In this document: piece after piece, positions 43,072 through 53,444 of the stretch
Numbering within the stretch: position 1 is the first letter of the stretch
Layout of the letters: the number at the start of each line of letters is the position of its first letter
Source: Basidiobolus meristosporus CBS 931.73
Taxonomy: Eukaryota > Basidiobolomycota > Basidiobolomycetes > Basidiobolales > Basidiobolaceae
Direction of reading: 5' to 3'
DNA length: 64,000 nt
Assembly: GCA_002104905.1 (NCBI GenBank)
Contig: MCFE01000138.1
Span: 93,486 to 157,485, forward strand
Notes under the pieces: generated by a model
Database searches by the model: none
Seen by the model: the letters and a program-made list of their open reading frames with translations, nothing else
What the model was told of the DNA's origin: nothing
Translations under genes and position numbers: made by a program

Positions 43072-43887
43072 TCAAAGACTCGAGAACACTTTGATAGCAT
43101 TCACCGCAGTAGATTTGGCACTTGCAGGGTTAGCGCCAGTGACCACACGACCATCAGTCTGAGTAAAGTCGGCAAAAGGAGTAGGGGGTGCCACATACTC
43201 TGCCCCGACCGCCGCTGCTCCTTCCTCGATTGTAGCCACATTGGCCGATTTGATCAGCTCAAGCAGATTTAGCATTTCCTCACCCTCAGTGGTGAACCCA
43301 GTAACCGTTTTGCCAGCAATGATGGACTTACCAGTGGTACTGTCCATAATACCTGGGAGAATGGCGGGTCCATGACATACAGCCGAAACCACACCCCCGC
43401 GCTTATAAATGTCTTCAGCAATATGCTGCAGGTGACGAGCTGTAGGATAATCCCACAGGGTTGCGTGGCCAGCAGAGGCAAAGAACAGCCCGTAGTCAGC
43501 AGGGTTGAGATCTTCCGCCTTGTAAAGCTGCGAGTTCAGCTTGACATTGAAAGGATGTGAAGGGTCGGCCAGCACCTTTTGATCATCTTCGGACAGGAAA
43601 TCCTTAGAGAGGGAGTGCTCATCCACTCCGTAGGTACCAGTCTCGGACGCAAAATCGACCTCAAACCCGGCCTCAACAAGCGCTTCGTAAGGATGCAATG
43701 CTTCGGTGTAAAACAGTCCGGTTTTACTGCCGTTGGCGTAGAAGGGCTCGTTATAGCTGGTGATGGCTAGTAGTGCTCTGCGTGGAAGGTTGGCTGCAAA
43801 AGCTGGACCAGGTAATGTGAGATAATACTGATTCGTCCGGCGCTTGCATTGTTTGTAAGTATAGATGAACTGATTCCATATCGACAT
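43072..43887 (-). CDS. Hsp31/DJ-1 family protein, copy 2 (altered start)
   Basis: From residue 32 (ANLPRRALLAITSYNEPF) it equals copy 1 with about 13 changes in 240, all outside the active site; Cys171-His172 in SAVCHGP and the matching Glu residues are kept. The sequence differs abruptly before ANLP: the copy 1 ATG-Pro is absent, and the open frame runs on to an ATG at 43887, giving 29 extra residues (MSIWNQFIYTYKQCKRR...) unlike any family amino end. TTTTGCAG directly before the homologous codons could be a splice acceptor, so a short upstream exon is the alternative. The gene may use a new promoter or be poorly expressed. Confidence 0.85.
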   Translation of the reverse strand: MSIWNQFIYTYKQCKRRTNQYYLTLPGPAFAANLPRRALLAITSYNEPFYANGSKTGLFYTEALHPYEALVEAGFEVDFASETGTYGVDEHSLSKDFLSEDDQKVLADPSHPFNVKLNSQLYKAEDLNPADYGLFFASAGHATLWDYPTARHLQHIAEDIYKRGGVVSAVCHGPAILPGIMDSTTGKSIIAGKTVTGFTTEGEEMLNLLELIKSANVATIEEGAAAVGAEYVAPPTPFADFTQTDGRVVTGANPASAKSTAVNAIKVFSSL

Positions 43888-44186
43888 TGACTGCCAATGT
43901 CATTAACTGGCGTGACACTGCAAGTCACTATACCTGCTAGTAGTTCACGCTTGGACGATTATCGCATAATTTTGGTTAAATAGCACTTACTTCACTTAAG
44001 CTGAGTATTCAACCATGGTATTATTAACTACGTTAGTCTTGAAAGTTACATTGTGTGTAGTGTACAGGGTATTGGGTCATGGATGTTGGTTATCGTTAAG
44101 ATAACTGTCGTTTGCTATTGCTTCGGTGCATGTGGGATTTCATTTGCTGTTTATTGATTATCTATATGTTGGTGCTAGTCTTTACT
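43888..44186. other. Intergenic
   Basis: Nothing seen except a minus-strand AATAAA at about 44148-44153 serving the next gene. Confidence 0.4.
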
Positions 44187-44885
44187 TCAGCACTGGCTCC
44201 TCTCAAGATGGGTGTTGGGAGGGTTAATCACACTACATAGTGGTGAAACATATCCATCTGCTGGCTTGGGAGACAAAGCCAAGGTACTGAGGATTCCGTT
44301 GCTTAGCATATTGGTAGTTGCTGGGACAATCAATCCATCTGAGCTAGGATTTGATAGGCTTCGGTAGACACACACACGCTCTCCACGGCAGTTAGCCTCA
44401 CTGAAGAAGCAGAAAGTATTCTCAGCGAAAGGACTGAAATTCATGACTCCCACATTGGGTTTGGGCGATATGTTGTAGCATTGGTTGATCTTTGGATAAT
44501 ACAACTGATAGGTAGATCCATAGGCGCCATCCTCTCCGTTACAATAGCCCATGACTCCGTTGGGAATGGAGTTAGGGGACACAGAGGTCTCGCTATCATC
44601 AACCTGGTAGTTAGTTTCGTTCATTGGATACTCCCAGTCTAGGAACTGCAAGTCTGCTTCGGAGGAAAGCACGGCCGAATACCAAGTGGGATAGTTCATA
44701 CTATTGATCAGGCATTGATGTGTTACACTTGTGAATGGCAGGTTAGGCGGAAACTCCTCCACAATAGGGGAGTATGTCAAGGGAGGAAGTAATCCGTTTG
44801 TGCCAATCTTAGGGTCCAGAGGCTTGCTTGTTACAGAGGCGGCAAGTACACCCAGAATAGCGAGGTCAGTTATACGGAAAAGCAT
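44187..44885 (-). CDS. Secreted protein, 232 aa, eight cysteines
   Basis: Signal peptide MLFRITDLAILGVLAASVTS, then KPLDPKIGTNG. Eight cysteines in the mature part, and potential N-glycosylation sites (MNETNY, YNIS). The segment FCFFSEANCRGERVCVY has the F-x4-C-x-G look of a Greek-key (beta/gamma-crystallin-like) strand, but one such motif is weak evidence. TATAAAAG (minus) at 44916-44925 lies about 35 nt upstream, and AATAAA follows the stop at about 44150. Single copy here, frame intact, codon use like Hsp31. Probably a real extracellular protein of unknown role. Confidence 0.75.
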   Translation of the reverse strand: MLFRITDLAILGVLAASVTSKPLDPKIGTNGLLPPLTYSPIVEEFPPNLPFTSVTHQCLINSMNYPTWYSAVLSSEADLQFLDWEYPMNETNYQVDDSETSVSPNSIPNGVMGYCNGEDGAYGSTYQLYYPKINQCYNISPKPNVGVMNFSPFAENTFCFFSEANCRGERVCVYRSLSNPSSDGLIVPATTNMLSNGILSTLALSPKPADGYVSPLCSVINPPNTHLERSQC

Positions 44886-45519
44886 TGTTATGGCAGCACA
44901 CCATGCTACGTTTCTCTTTTATATTGGTTCCCCAAACCTCAGTTACTAGTAGGAAAATTTTTGGAAGAATTGTCTATCTCAAAGTATTCCAAAGAGAAGG
45001 TTTAGTGCTGGTAATTGCCTATCAGAAAGTGTTCCAAAGAGAAGGCTTATTACTGGTGGAAGCTTGTCTGATAGCGGAATCTGATTGCGCTCGAAGTCTT
45101 GAGTTCGATTTTCCTGGGTTTTTTCTTTGTGTCGAGCAAGTTTATCCGAGGGAACATAGTGGCTGAAGTAATATGGTAATTACCAACTAGTAACAGCAAT
45201 AACTTTCCAGTGTTTTGGCTTCCAGATCCATACACCAATTACAAAACGTCTCTGGTTAATGCGATTTCGCCCCCGCAACATTCGCCAAGATGGAAAGTGC
45301 CGGAATTAAGTTACGAGTAGTTCCTGCTTATAGTAATGTCGTGTGTAGCTAAATCAATTTACCTCAATATGGAGATATCCTACACTTAGCACACACCGGT
45401 TCGGCTATTTATGGTTGGATGGTGTCAATACGAAAAATAAGGTAACAGGGATTAAGGCACGGGGGTAGTAAAAAACTCTGAAAGAGATTTACTGATTTAT
45501 ATGGTCAATTATTGCGACT
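44886..45519. other. Intergenic with a 40-bp direct duplication
   Basis: 44970-45060 holds two copies of a roughly 42-bp unit (AGT.TTCCAAAGAGAAGG.TTA). Otherwise nothing recognised. Confidence 0.4.
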
Positions 45520-45780
45520 AAGCTGCTACCTTCATTACTGTGCACATGGTGAGCTGCGATAATGAGCCCTTCTATACTCGCGAGTGCGTGGAAAAGAACA
45601 GGGGCAGCAACGGCTACATGGTTCGTGGCAAGGCCTGGAATCACTGCTACGGTAACAAAGCGCATGTGGAGAAACAGTTAAATAATGAATTTGTGTACTG
45701 GGTAAATTACTATTATGTATAGCATAGCTCACCTTTCCTTGACTAATCAGGTCATTACTCATACCCTCAGTATTTTGCAA
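45520..45780 (-). pseudogene. Secreted protein family A, copy A6 (5' remnant)
   Basis: Codons for the TREYRRAHYRSSPCAQ segment, equal to A3/A4 (CTREYRGVHYRSLPCAQ), survive at about 45600-45535, with a damaged signal peptide region above. The rest of the gene is missing. Paired with the intact B5. Confidence 0.55.
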
Positions 45781-45888
45781 ACGTTTCCATAGTTTCTTAT
45801 TTTTTCAATTTCCTTCCATTATTTTGTGGAGCTCATCATGACTAAACCTGATATGTGTAGTTACATGGCTTTTGCCTTTATTCTATTG

Positions 45889-46440
45889 CTAATCCCAGTA
45901 TCTGTTTCCACTGAAATATCTAACTTTGAAGTGGCGACGAGCAGATCTCTTATACTTCTTGTATCCCCCTCTAAGCGCACGCGCTGCTGGCTGAGTGATG
46001 ATAATTTGTGGCTGTTGCTGCTTGGGCTGGTACAGGGTTTGATCAATGACTTGCGCTTGGTCGAACTGGTTTGAGTTGGACAAGGCATTGGCTTTACTGG
46101 CAGAATGGCCATTGATGTTGTCCAACAAGGCTTGGGACGGTTGAAGATTGGAAATGTCGAACCCTTGCAACCCAGAGAATCCTGGCTGCTCACCCGGAGT
46201 CTCGCTTGTCTGCATTGGAGCACTCATCTCCGAATCATCCCCCTCCTCAGTTGACGGCTGGTATTCTTGACTGGGGACCGAAGTGTCCTGATAACAAGCA
46301 CCCTGTTGTTCGACGCATGGCTCATTGGTGAAGGCTACCTGGGAGTCACCGAGTGGGGTAGCGGAGATTGCTTGCAACGAAGCGATGGCGGAAACTAGCA
46401 AGAGGAAGGAAAGCTGCATGACTGGCTGGTGGAGTCTCAT
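45889..46440 (-). CDS. Small secreted protein family B, copy B5
   Basis: 183 residues, near-identical to B3 through the signal peptide, Cys pair, acidic stretch, ALSNSNQFDQAQVIDQTLYQP and KKYKRSARRHFKVRYFSGN, but with a different last part (RYWD instead of RH) because a few bases at the stop changed. Lies in the duplicated block with H2. The second Met (MQLSFLLLV) is the likely start, as for B3. Confidence 0.8.
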   Translation of the reverse strand: MRLHQPVMQLSFLLLVSAIASLQAISATPLGDSQVAFTNEPCVEQQGACYQDTSVPSQEYQPSTEEGDDSEMSAPMQTSETPGEQPGFSGLQGFDISNLQPSQALLDNINGHSASKANALSNSNQFDQAQVIDQTLYQPKQQQPQIIITQPAARALRGGYKKYKRSARRHFKVRYFSGNRYWD

Positions 46441-47719
46441 GCGAATTTTGCCGATTTATATCACCTCGATCCCACTCAATTAGGCTTCGTTCATAGCGCT
46501 AGCTTTATGCGAGCTAGATTGATTTAACCTTTGCTACTTTACCTCTTCGTACCAAGGCTATACAGTATAGGCTGCACTTCAAAGCGTAAAGAATGAGGGC
46601 GATCCGGTCAATGATACCCTTAATATCATTCACAATTCTCTCAGTTTTTGCAATAGCTATCCATATTGGTAAGGACTTTGGTAATTGTTCACTAATGAGC
46701 CTAAACATTACCGTCGATAGCTCCAAGGTGATTTCGGTCAATTTCAATGGGTTTTGGTACTCCCTTTGTATCAGTGTAGCTTTTCTGGATGGTACTTTGT
46801 CCTGTGAGCTTGGTATCTTTGTTACATCTTTAAGGCAAGTATCTCTTACGATAGTCCTATTATTACCTGGAAGGTATTGTCCTTTGGTAGTGTTGTTTTC
46901 TTGCTATACATATGCTTATAAATATTGCTGAACTGACCCTGCCGCAACTGGAGAGCAGCCACCACAGTCAAGCTTTGGGGCAGGCGTATCAAATTAACCT
47001 GTTATTACAAGAACCTAGGGCTGTTGCTGATTGGTGAACAATACGACTGTCCTGGGGTGTACAGCACAGTACAAGCAAGAATAAATTGGTCAGTTGTTTG
47101 CCAAGAGTTGGGGATATTGAGTGGATAGTGCTCGGGATAGTTGAGGCTGCCTTGGAATTTCTTGTTGTAGTACACGCGTTTTCAATTAGTTATTTGTCAA
47201 GAAACAAGCCAAATGTGACTGTTCACTTTATTTGTGTTACGCTTTATCTATGCTGCTACAATCAATAGCTTGGATGGCGATGCTTTCTTGCAAGACACAT
47301 GCACTTATCTATTGCAAACTTTACCCTGCCACAGATGGAGTACAGCGTCGGATTAAGAGCTCAGCCACCGACTACCACGGTCATTCTTTTGGGCAGGTTG
47401 ATTACATAACCTGTTATTTCAAGAACAGACTCATTGCTGATTGGTGCAAATCCTTGTCACCAATGACCGGCATGGTGCATAGAGACGGTGCCGGCATGAA
47501 GGAAATATTCATGGATGTGTTTAGCTAGTACTGGTTTCCTCAGGTAATGTTGCAGATTTGGCCTCAACTGTAACCATTCATGATTTCTGGATCATTTCTA
47601 CAAGCTTGGCCTAAGACTCAGCACTTTAGGTGGGAAGCCGCTATACTTAGTAGAAATGGGCACATGAAGCAGCCATTAGCATAATGACACAACACTAAGC
47701 CACCACCTGGATAAGGTGA
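46441..47719. other. Intergenic between B5 and H2
   Basis: Duplicate of 26516-27752. The minus-strand frame 46747-46514 (IAKTERIVNDIKGIIDR) stays open over 77 codons here, longer than in copy 1; still not called. Confidence 0.35.
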
Positions 47720-47780
47720 TATAAAGCAGCAGGTGTGGGCTTGTTAGTCTCAAGACTTATTGCACTCCACTTCCTCAGCC

Positions 47781-47999
47781 ATGGTATCCGATCAAGAAGC
47801 CCGTTTGTATTCTGCCGATGTCAGAGAAGAAATTGCCAGAGCCAAGAGAGCTAACAACGGAAACTACGCCTCAGTCACAGTCAAAGGGATTCGCTGGACT
47901 TGGAGAGGACCCGGAACTGGCGAGCTGTCCTTCAAGCAGATCCTCGAAGGGAGAAAGGGGACCGCCTGCGTGGATAGCCAGACTTGGATAATCTCGTAG
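47781..47999 (+). CDS. 72-aa basic protein family H, copy H2
   Basis: Same start context and TATA (47720-47725) as H1. Differs from H1 only near the end (TWIIS for TWVIS), plus silent changes. In H1 the codons after QTW read GTAATC, which could be a splice donor, but here it is ATAATC, so the simple 72-residue reading is preferred. Confidence 0.6.
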   Translation: MVSDQEARLYSADVREEIARAKRANNGNYASVTVKGIRWTWRGPGTGELSFKQILEGRKGTACVDSQTWIIS

Positions 48000-48069
48000 G
48001 GTTCGGTTGGTGCTTGCGTAGCCGGTGGACTCTTGGAGATGTTACTGTTAAGGATATTTAGCTGAAACA

Positions 48070-48708
48070 TTGCGAAATAAATTCATCCAAATCCGCATTC
48101 CTTTGACCTAGCTGTGATATGCTCAATGATGCAAAAAGAATTGCATTACAAACATCCAGCACATTTGCTACCTCAAGTCCACATAACAGTGACATTTGGT
48201 ACCTTAAGCCTTGCACTTCCACAGTTTTCAACGATATATTACAAGTCACTGGAATATCCAATCCTCAATGCGTATTTTCTAAATCGTTGCATTATTAAGT
48301 CGGTGTGAATCTTCTCTTTAATAACTTATTGCATGGTTAAGCCGTGTACGTGTAACCATCAGTCCATGGAGATGTTGGGGCTGCACCGTCTTGGCAGTAT
48401 AACTTACTGAGTGTCATTGTTGCAAGAGATAACAAGTGTGGATATAAGATAATATATACTGATTGTTGTGGGTGTCTTTGGCTTCACCACAGTTGGCCAT
48501 CCAGTCTTTGCATCTGGTTCATGCCATGCTTGACCAATCCACTCAATATAAGCAACTATTCATCTGGAAGGTGCGTGGATGGTGTGTGGATGGTTTGTTA
48601 CCAGTGCACAGTCAATCTGGATTGCTTGCTATAAATTGTTGCGGGCTGTATGGAAGAAGTGAGGCGTCAAAATGCCGTAGTATTGAGTCACCGTCTGGGC
48701 GGGATAGA
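48070..48708. other. Intergenic between H2 and H3
   Basis: No gene supported. The final part from about 48700 repeats the H promoter. Confidence 0.4.
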
Positions 48709-48769
48709 TATAAAGCAGCAGTTGTGGACTTGTCTGTCTTAAAACTTATTGCACTCCACTTCCTCAGCC

Positions 48770-48994
48770 ATGATACCTGATCAAGAAGCCCGTTTGTACT
48801 CTGCTGATGTCAGAGAAGAAATTGCCAGAGCCAAGAGAGCTAACAACGGAAACTACGCCTCAGTCACAGTGAAAGGGATTTGCTGGACTTGGAGAGGACT
48901 CGGAACTGGCGAACTGTCCTTCAAGCAGATCCTCAAAGGGAGAAAGGGGACCGCCTGCGTGGATAGGTTTGGTTGGTGCCTACGTAGCCGGTAG
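48770..48994 (+). CDS. 72-aa protein family H, copy H3 (altered end)
   Basis: ATG at 48770 reading MIPDQEARLYSADVREE; TATA at 48709-48714. The body is kept with Arg-to-Cys (GICWTWRG), Pro-to-Leu (RGLGTG) and Glu-to-Lys (ILKGRKG) changes. A deletion after CVD removes the SQTW end, and the frame runs on as RFGWCLRSR. It lies about 1 kb after H2 as a local tandem copy. May be functional or an early pseudogene. Confidence 0.5.
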   Translation: MIPDQEARLYSADVREEIARAKRANNGNYASVTVKGICWTWRGLGTGELSFKQILKGRKGTACVDRFGWCLRSR

Positions 48995-49599
48995 ACTCTT
49001 GGAGATGTTGCTGTTAAGGATATTTAGCTGAAGCATTGTGAAGTAATAAACATTCCTTTGACCCAGCTGTATTATGCTCATTGCACTTTATCAAATATAT
49101 GTGAATTGCTATTTTGATTGTCTAAGTGTACAACTGCCATGTACAGGCTAAACTTACAGCTCTCAGTATCTCAGGTTCTATTGTTTTTACAGACAAGGAT
49201 AAATATTTTCTCGGGGGTGAATAGGCTGAATATCCTTTCCACAAGACTTGGTAATATGTTATCGTGAAATTCACACCTACCAGGTGTGGGACAAGTATTA
49301 CTGTTGTCCAAGGTTGATGATTCTGTGAACAGAATAGGAAATTTCAAAGGCGCCTCCATTATATCTTTTTCGAATAACTGTCATACAGATACAACACGCT
49401 TTACAATACAGTTGAAAGATAAAGATGCGATATTGAAGAGTGTTATTGTAGGGATGTGTAGAGTTCAAGATTTAATGGCAACTACTTCAACGAATATTCC
49501 TGGCGTTTTTTAGTTGCAGTGGAGAGTATTTCTTCAGATACCGGGAGCAAAAACGGATATTTTGAATAAACATTAAAGTGATTTAATGGTATCACGGGC
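48995..49599. other. Intergenic, copy of about 28.05-28.85 kb
   Basis: Shares the post-H sequence (GGACTCTTGGAGAT, GACCCAGCTGTATTATGCTCATTGCAC) with the H1 region, and GGTGAATAGGCTGAAT replaces the minisatellite. No gene. Confidence 0.45.
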
Positions 49600-49848
49600 C
49601 CTGATCTTGGGGGAATAAATAGTCACATACGTCTACTAATGTATTTATACTTATTGTCCAGCATCCACCGGAGGTTTTTGACAGAGTAGCACTGTTATTT
49701 ATACCGTTGTAAATGATGTGTAGCATGTATGGTTAGAATACCCCAACATATACTGTTTACTTCTTTATACAGCTACTTTGTATACTTGCATTATTTCTAG
49801 CATTCAGCATTGAACGTATTGGATTTATTGATTATCAGATACAAAGAA
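49600..49848 (-). pseudogene. Family D, copy D4 (3' end only, cut by R2)
   Basis: 49600-49845 is the downstream flank of D1 (28860-29110 kb region) almost base for base, ending in GGATTTATTGATTATCAGATACA, the complement of the D stop codon and last codons. Right there the sequence switches to repeat R2 (49850 on). The rest of the gene is gone. Confidence 0.65.
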
Positions 49849-49849
49849 G

Positions 49850-50775
49850 ACCCTTTGGCAGTATGTGCTTACATACAGAGGTCATCAGGGGTCTGTCGGC
49901 CAGCATAAGCACCTACTGTAAGCCCATTTGGTGCTGCTCTTGAACTCTAGTACAGAAACTTGTTCACAATGACAAATAGCTGCCAGAGAGCTTAGTTGGA
50001 TAATGTATACTATTGTTGATGCTTTTTGTATCCTTCTCATCTTACTGATAGTGTTCATGCTTTGAGAAAAAGAACAAGAAAGGACCTTCTGATTACCATT
50101 ACATATCAGTTGAGTTCCAGGTCTCACTAAGCTTACAGCTGTCAGCTTATACAGTAATAGCTATCTGGCAGACTTACTTCTCAGGTGGAGACAAGACTAG
50201 CTAGCATTCATACCAAATCTGATCATCAACCACTCTCTACTTGCCCCTAAAGTGCAGCTAGAAATCTAAAGGAAAAGCAACAGCAGAATGCCTGCAAAAT
50301 ATCATTGGAATACCAACAGAATACCAGCTGATTATTAGATGAATTCTAGGTCTGAGATATCCCATAGGGATGCAACATCTGTGCTTTCTGTACACCTAGG
50401 TTGTGATTTACAAATCTTTGAGAGCTCTAGCCATTGGCCTTGTATAGAGTCACTCAGCACAAGTATCAGATACCTAAGACATGAAATATCTGAGAGTTGT
50501 CATAACAGCCCCAAACTTTGCACACATATTCTTGGAACCATCATAATTGTATTTTTCATGTTTGCACTGTTAAGACCATGTTGAAGTAAAGATGATACTC
50601 TTATATTTGATGAATGATTAGGAGCAGACCGCAAATTCTATTTGTTCTCCCATTCACTTCCAGTATCTCTGAGACTCTTGAAACATTATACTATAAAATC
50701 TGCACAACCACTCTTATTTTCATCAAATTTGCTTATGCTCAGCTATTTGTGTCCTCACAAGAGCCTAAAGCCTTC
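49850..50775. mobile_element. Dispersed repeat R2, copy 2
   Basis: Relative of 21440-22360, same orientation. Its left edge lies inside the D4 carboxy codons and its right edge (CCTCACAAGAGCC, about 50765) abuts segmental block K. So it either inserted at D4 or marks a recombination joint between the D and K blocks. Confidence 0.5.
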
Positions 50776-50779
50776 TGAG

Positions 50780-52313
50780 TTTGACTTTCAAATAAGTTAA
50801 CAGTTGGGTAGAGTGGCATCTTTCTGTATCTCAAGCTTCTGGAGAACTGATTAGTTGAAGGCTTCAGTAGTGGGTCACTGCTGATGATTTCTATCCATGT
50901 CTTTTGGAGCCTAGTGTAGACATGGGCATCTTCAAGTAATTGCGAGATGGCAAGGTTATTGAAGACTTGGGGAACGCGTGAGGCTGGCAACAGAGCAACG
51001 AAAACCAAGCGCACTGGAGCAGTCTGAGTGGATGGTCATCAGTAGGCGCTACAACAAAGTGAGACTATCGACTTACTCTTTTCCTATTTTATGCAAAGTT
51101 GTGTGCCCGCTTAAACATTCAATTATGAATTTGATTTTAATGATCAGAAAACTGTAATCGTAATCAAACAAGTATGTCATTTTGCAAACAAAATTTTAAG
51201 TATTTTTCTTTTCTTTACTTGCTGGTTTTCAATATGAATATGTAGCGAGAGAGATTGGTATTTTGATTTGATTTTTCAATGATAGTTGGGTAACAACAAG
51301 CTGTCAGAATGTGCAGACCGTCCTCGCCAGGCTGTTGGAATAATCAGCCGGCAAGTTCATCAACTGAACAGGTCCTATGGTCCCGAAAGACCGATCGGTC
51401 ACTGCTCACACTTCCCTTTACGGACAGCGCACTACATGTCATCTACCAGCTTGGTATTAGTGTCTTTGTTGGGAAACAAAGACTGGGAATGTACTATATA
51501 CATAATCCTGTAAAGTACAGTCGTAACGATACCAAACAACAGATGCTTCCTATTTATAGGAGAAAAATCGATAAAAATTTTCACTCATTTGGTGGACAAA
51601 TCCCATAATATTGAAATCGACGAAAATAACAGTATTATATATACTACTCCGGACCAGATTAATTGACTATGAAATAACTAACTACGTGAGAACAGTGCCA
51701 TTCCTGTGTGCACGCTTCAAGCCCTTGCTTGAAAAATCGTAGTATGAGTCGTTTTGCGTCTCACGAATAATGCAATCGTATGTTGACTTAAACCAAAAGT
51801 CACATTTACGCCCCCCAATATCGATGCAACTATTTACAGTTCGATGGAATGAGTACACAAACATTGAAACTGGCGCTAAATAGGGCTCACTGACATCTCA
51901 AGGTAGGAGCCCACCAGTTCTCCAAATGCGGTAGTTGATACACAATGCTGATTGAGCTTCTCTACCCGGCTATGTTGCATGCACTATTCACCCTTACACC
52001 AACCAAATGTAAAGTGTCCCTGTTCCTCCGGTGTGTGTCGTTGTGAGGTATTGCCAAATGTCGATTCTTTTTGGACTGGTACACTGTGTCTACCGTGGAT
52101 TGATAGTCTATGATACTGTGAGAGTAGGGTAGTCGCGCAAAGAGGGCTTATTTGTCTTGCATACTGATTATTCTCAGTTTAGGTTGATTTATCTGTTAGG
52201 CGCAATTGTCGGCACAATGAGTGTATTGAATATTTTGCTCTTTCATGCATTGTGTCACTATTACTGGGGCTGTGTACTGTGCATCTTGGGTGGGCTGCAT
52301 CAGAACGTAGGGA
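50780..52313. repeat. Segmental duplication K, copy 2, ending in a family A 3' remnant
   Basis: Counterpart of 33690-35320. A 16-bp deletion removes GAGGGCGTTGTCCTCT relative to copy 1, and GGCAATTTAA is lost near 51810. Its right end (52200-52313) is the 3' part of a family A gene, as in copy 1, but here the rest of A and B is absent. Confidence 0.65.
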
Positions 52314-53045
52314 CAATCTTCCCATTTTTACATAGTATTTCCTTCTTCGGCAAGTGTCTCCTTAGTCTTTGAAGCTCAGCATCCTCTCTCATTAGATAAT
52401 ATGGCTTGCCAAATGACTGGCAAGGGAGCAGTCACGTCCCTGCGATAAATAAAATGAGTAGGGGAGAGTAAGAGTAGCTGTTCCATATCGATAGAATCAT
52501 AAAGGCAAAAAGCGAGAGATTGAAGTGATTGTAGACAAACATGACCTCAGGAAGAACTTCAAGCACGCTTAGGAACAACACAACTCGGTCAGAGCACATT
52601 CTAAAAGTTTGAATAGTCTAGTTTATCCGGCATCGAGCATATAAATATGGCTTACCTTACCTTATCCATGTTTTGACCTGATTGGGTGAATTATCATTGA
52701 AACAGTTGTTACGTACTTAAAGAGTAATGTCCTTTAGAGAGTACGAAAAGGGATAACGTGTATGTTATCTTGTAGATTCGACGGGGTAGTGTAAGAATAT
52801 CTCTTTAAAAGGTTGGGGTGGTGACTTTGTAGAAATATATTCAAGCTAATATTCGTTCCTACTACGCTTTTCTGCCTATAACCAAAACTCCCTTTTATTT
52901 AGTTGCTTGTTTGGTATTTATACCTTATTGTGAGTCTGGTGATTTGTCTTTGATTTGCTTTTCCCTGGCTACTAAGTCGTCTTTGTATGCGTTGATGTCA
53001 GTTAACATCGAGTGCCTCTTTACTCTGTAACACAGTGTCCAAATT
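52314..53045. other. Intergenic before the tRNA copy
   Basis: No gene. Shares short blocks with 24.2-24.6 kb, the sequence before the first tRNA. Confidence 0.4.
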
Positions 53046-53127
53046 GTTGAGGTAGCCGGGTGGTCTGAGGCGCTGCGTTCAGGCCGCAGTCTCTTCGGAG
53101 GCGTGGGTTCGAACCCCGCCCTCATCA
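53046..53127 (+). tRNA. tRNA-Leu (CAG), second copy, possibly defective
   Basis: Same 82-nt layout as the tRNA at 24646 with anticodon CAG in loop TTCAGGC and an identical anticodon stem and variable arm. The acceptor stem starts GTTGAGG, so position 2 is a T facing T in CCTCATC, an unpaired site, and the T stem has a G-U (GTGGG/CCCGC). The A box is altered (TAGCCGGGTGG). It could be a pseudogene or a weak tRNA. TTTT follows at about 53132. Confidence 0.75.
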
Positions 53128-53444
53128 TCTGTTTTACCAAAAAATAATGGCAGCAACTATAAGAGGAAGTATCACATTCCTAACAGTTATTGAGCAGTCT
53201 AACCATTTCGAGTACGGTGACACCAAGATCAATCCATTAACAGTGATATGGTTATGTTCGGCTAGAAGCGCTGCCAGTTGAATATAACGATACATTATAT
53301 TTGACCCCTCCTACATCATAGGCTCCAGTGGAGGATAGAGTTATTAAACCCTGAGGCTTAGTAGTTAAGTATGTAAGCAAGCATGCAGTACTAGCGCTTG
53401 CAGTTGTTATGTTGACTATTTTGCTCTGCTCAATGTTCTACACA

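Larger units (their letters stand above)
45830..48070. repeat. Segmental duplication S (25.84-28.08 with 45.83-48.07 kb)
   Basis: About 2.2 kb in the same orientation and same order (B gene, intergenic block, H gene), by eye about 95-97% identical. One notable indel: 46557-46580 has a short insertion, and 47676-47692 (TTAGCATAATGACACAA) is absent from copy 1. Recent compared with the A-B-C array units. Confidence 0.85.
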
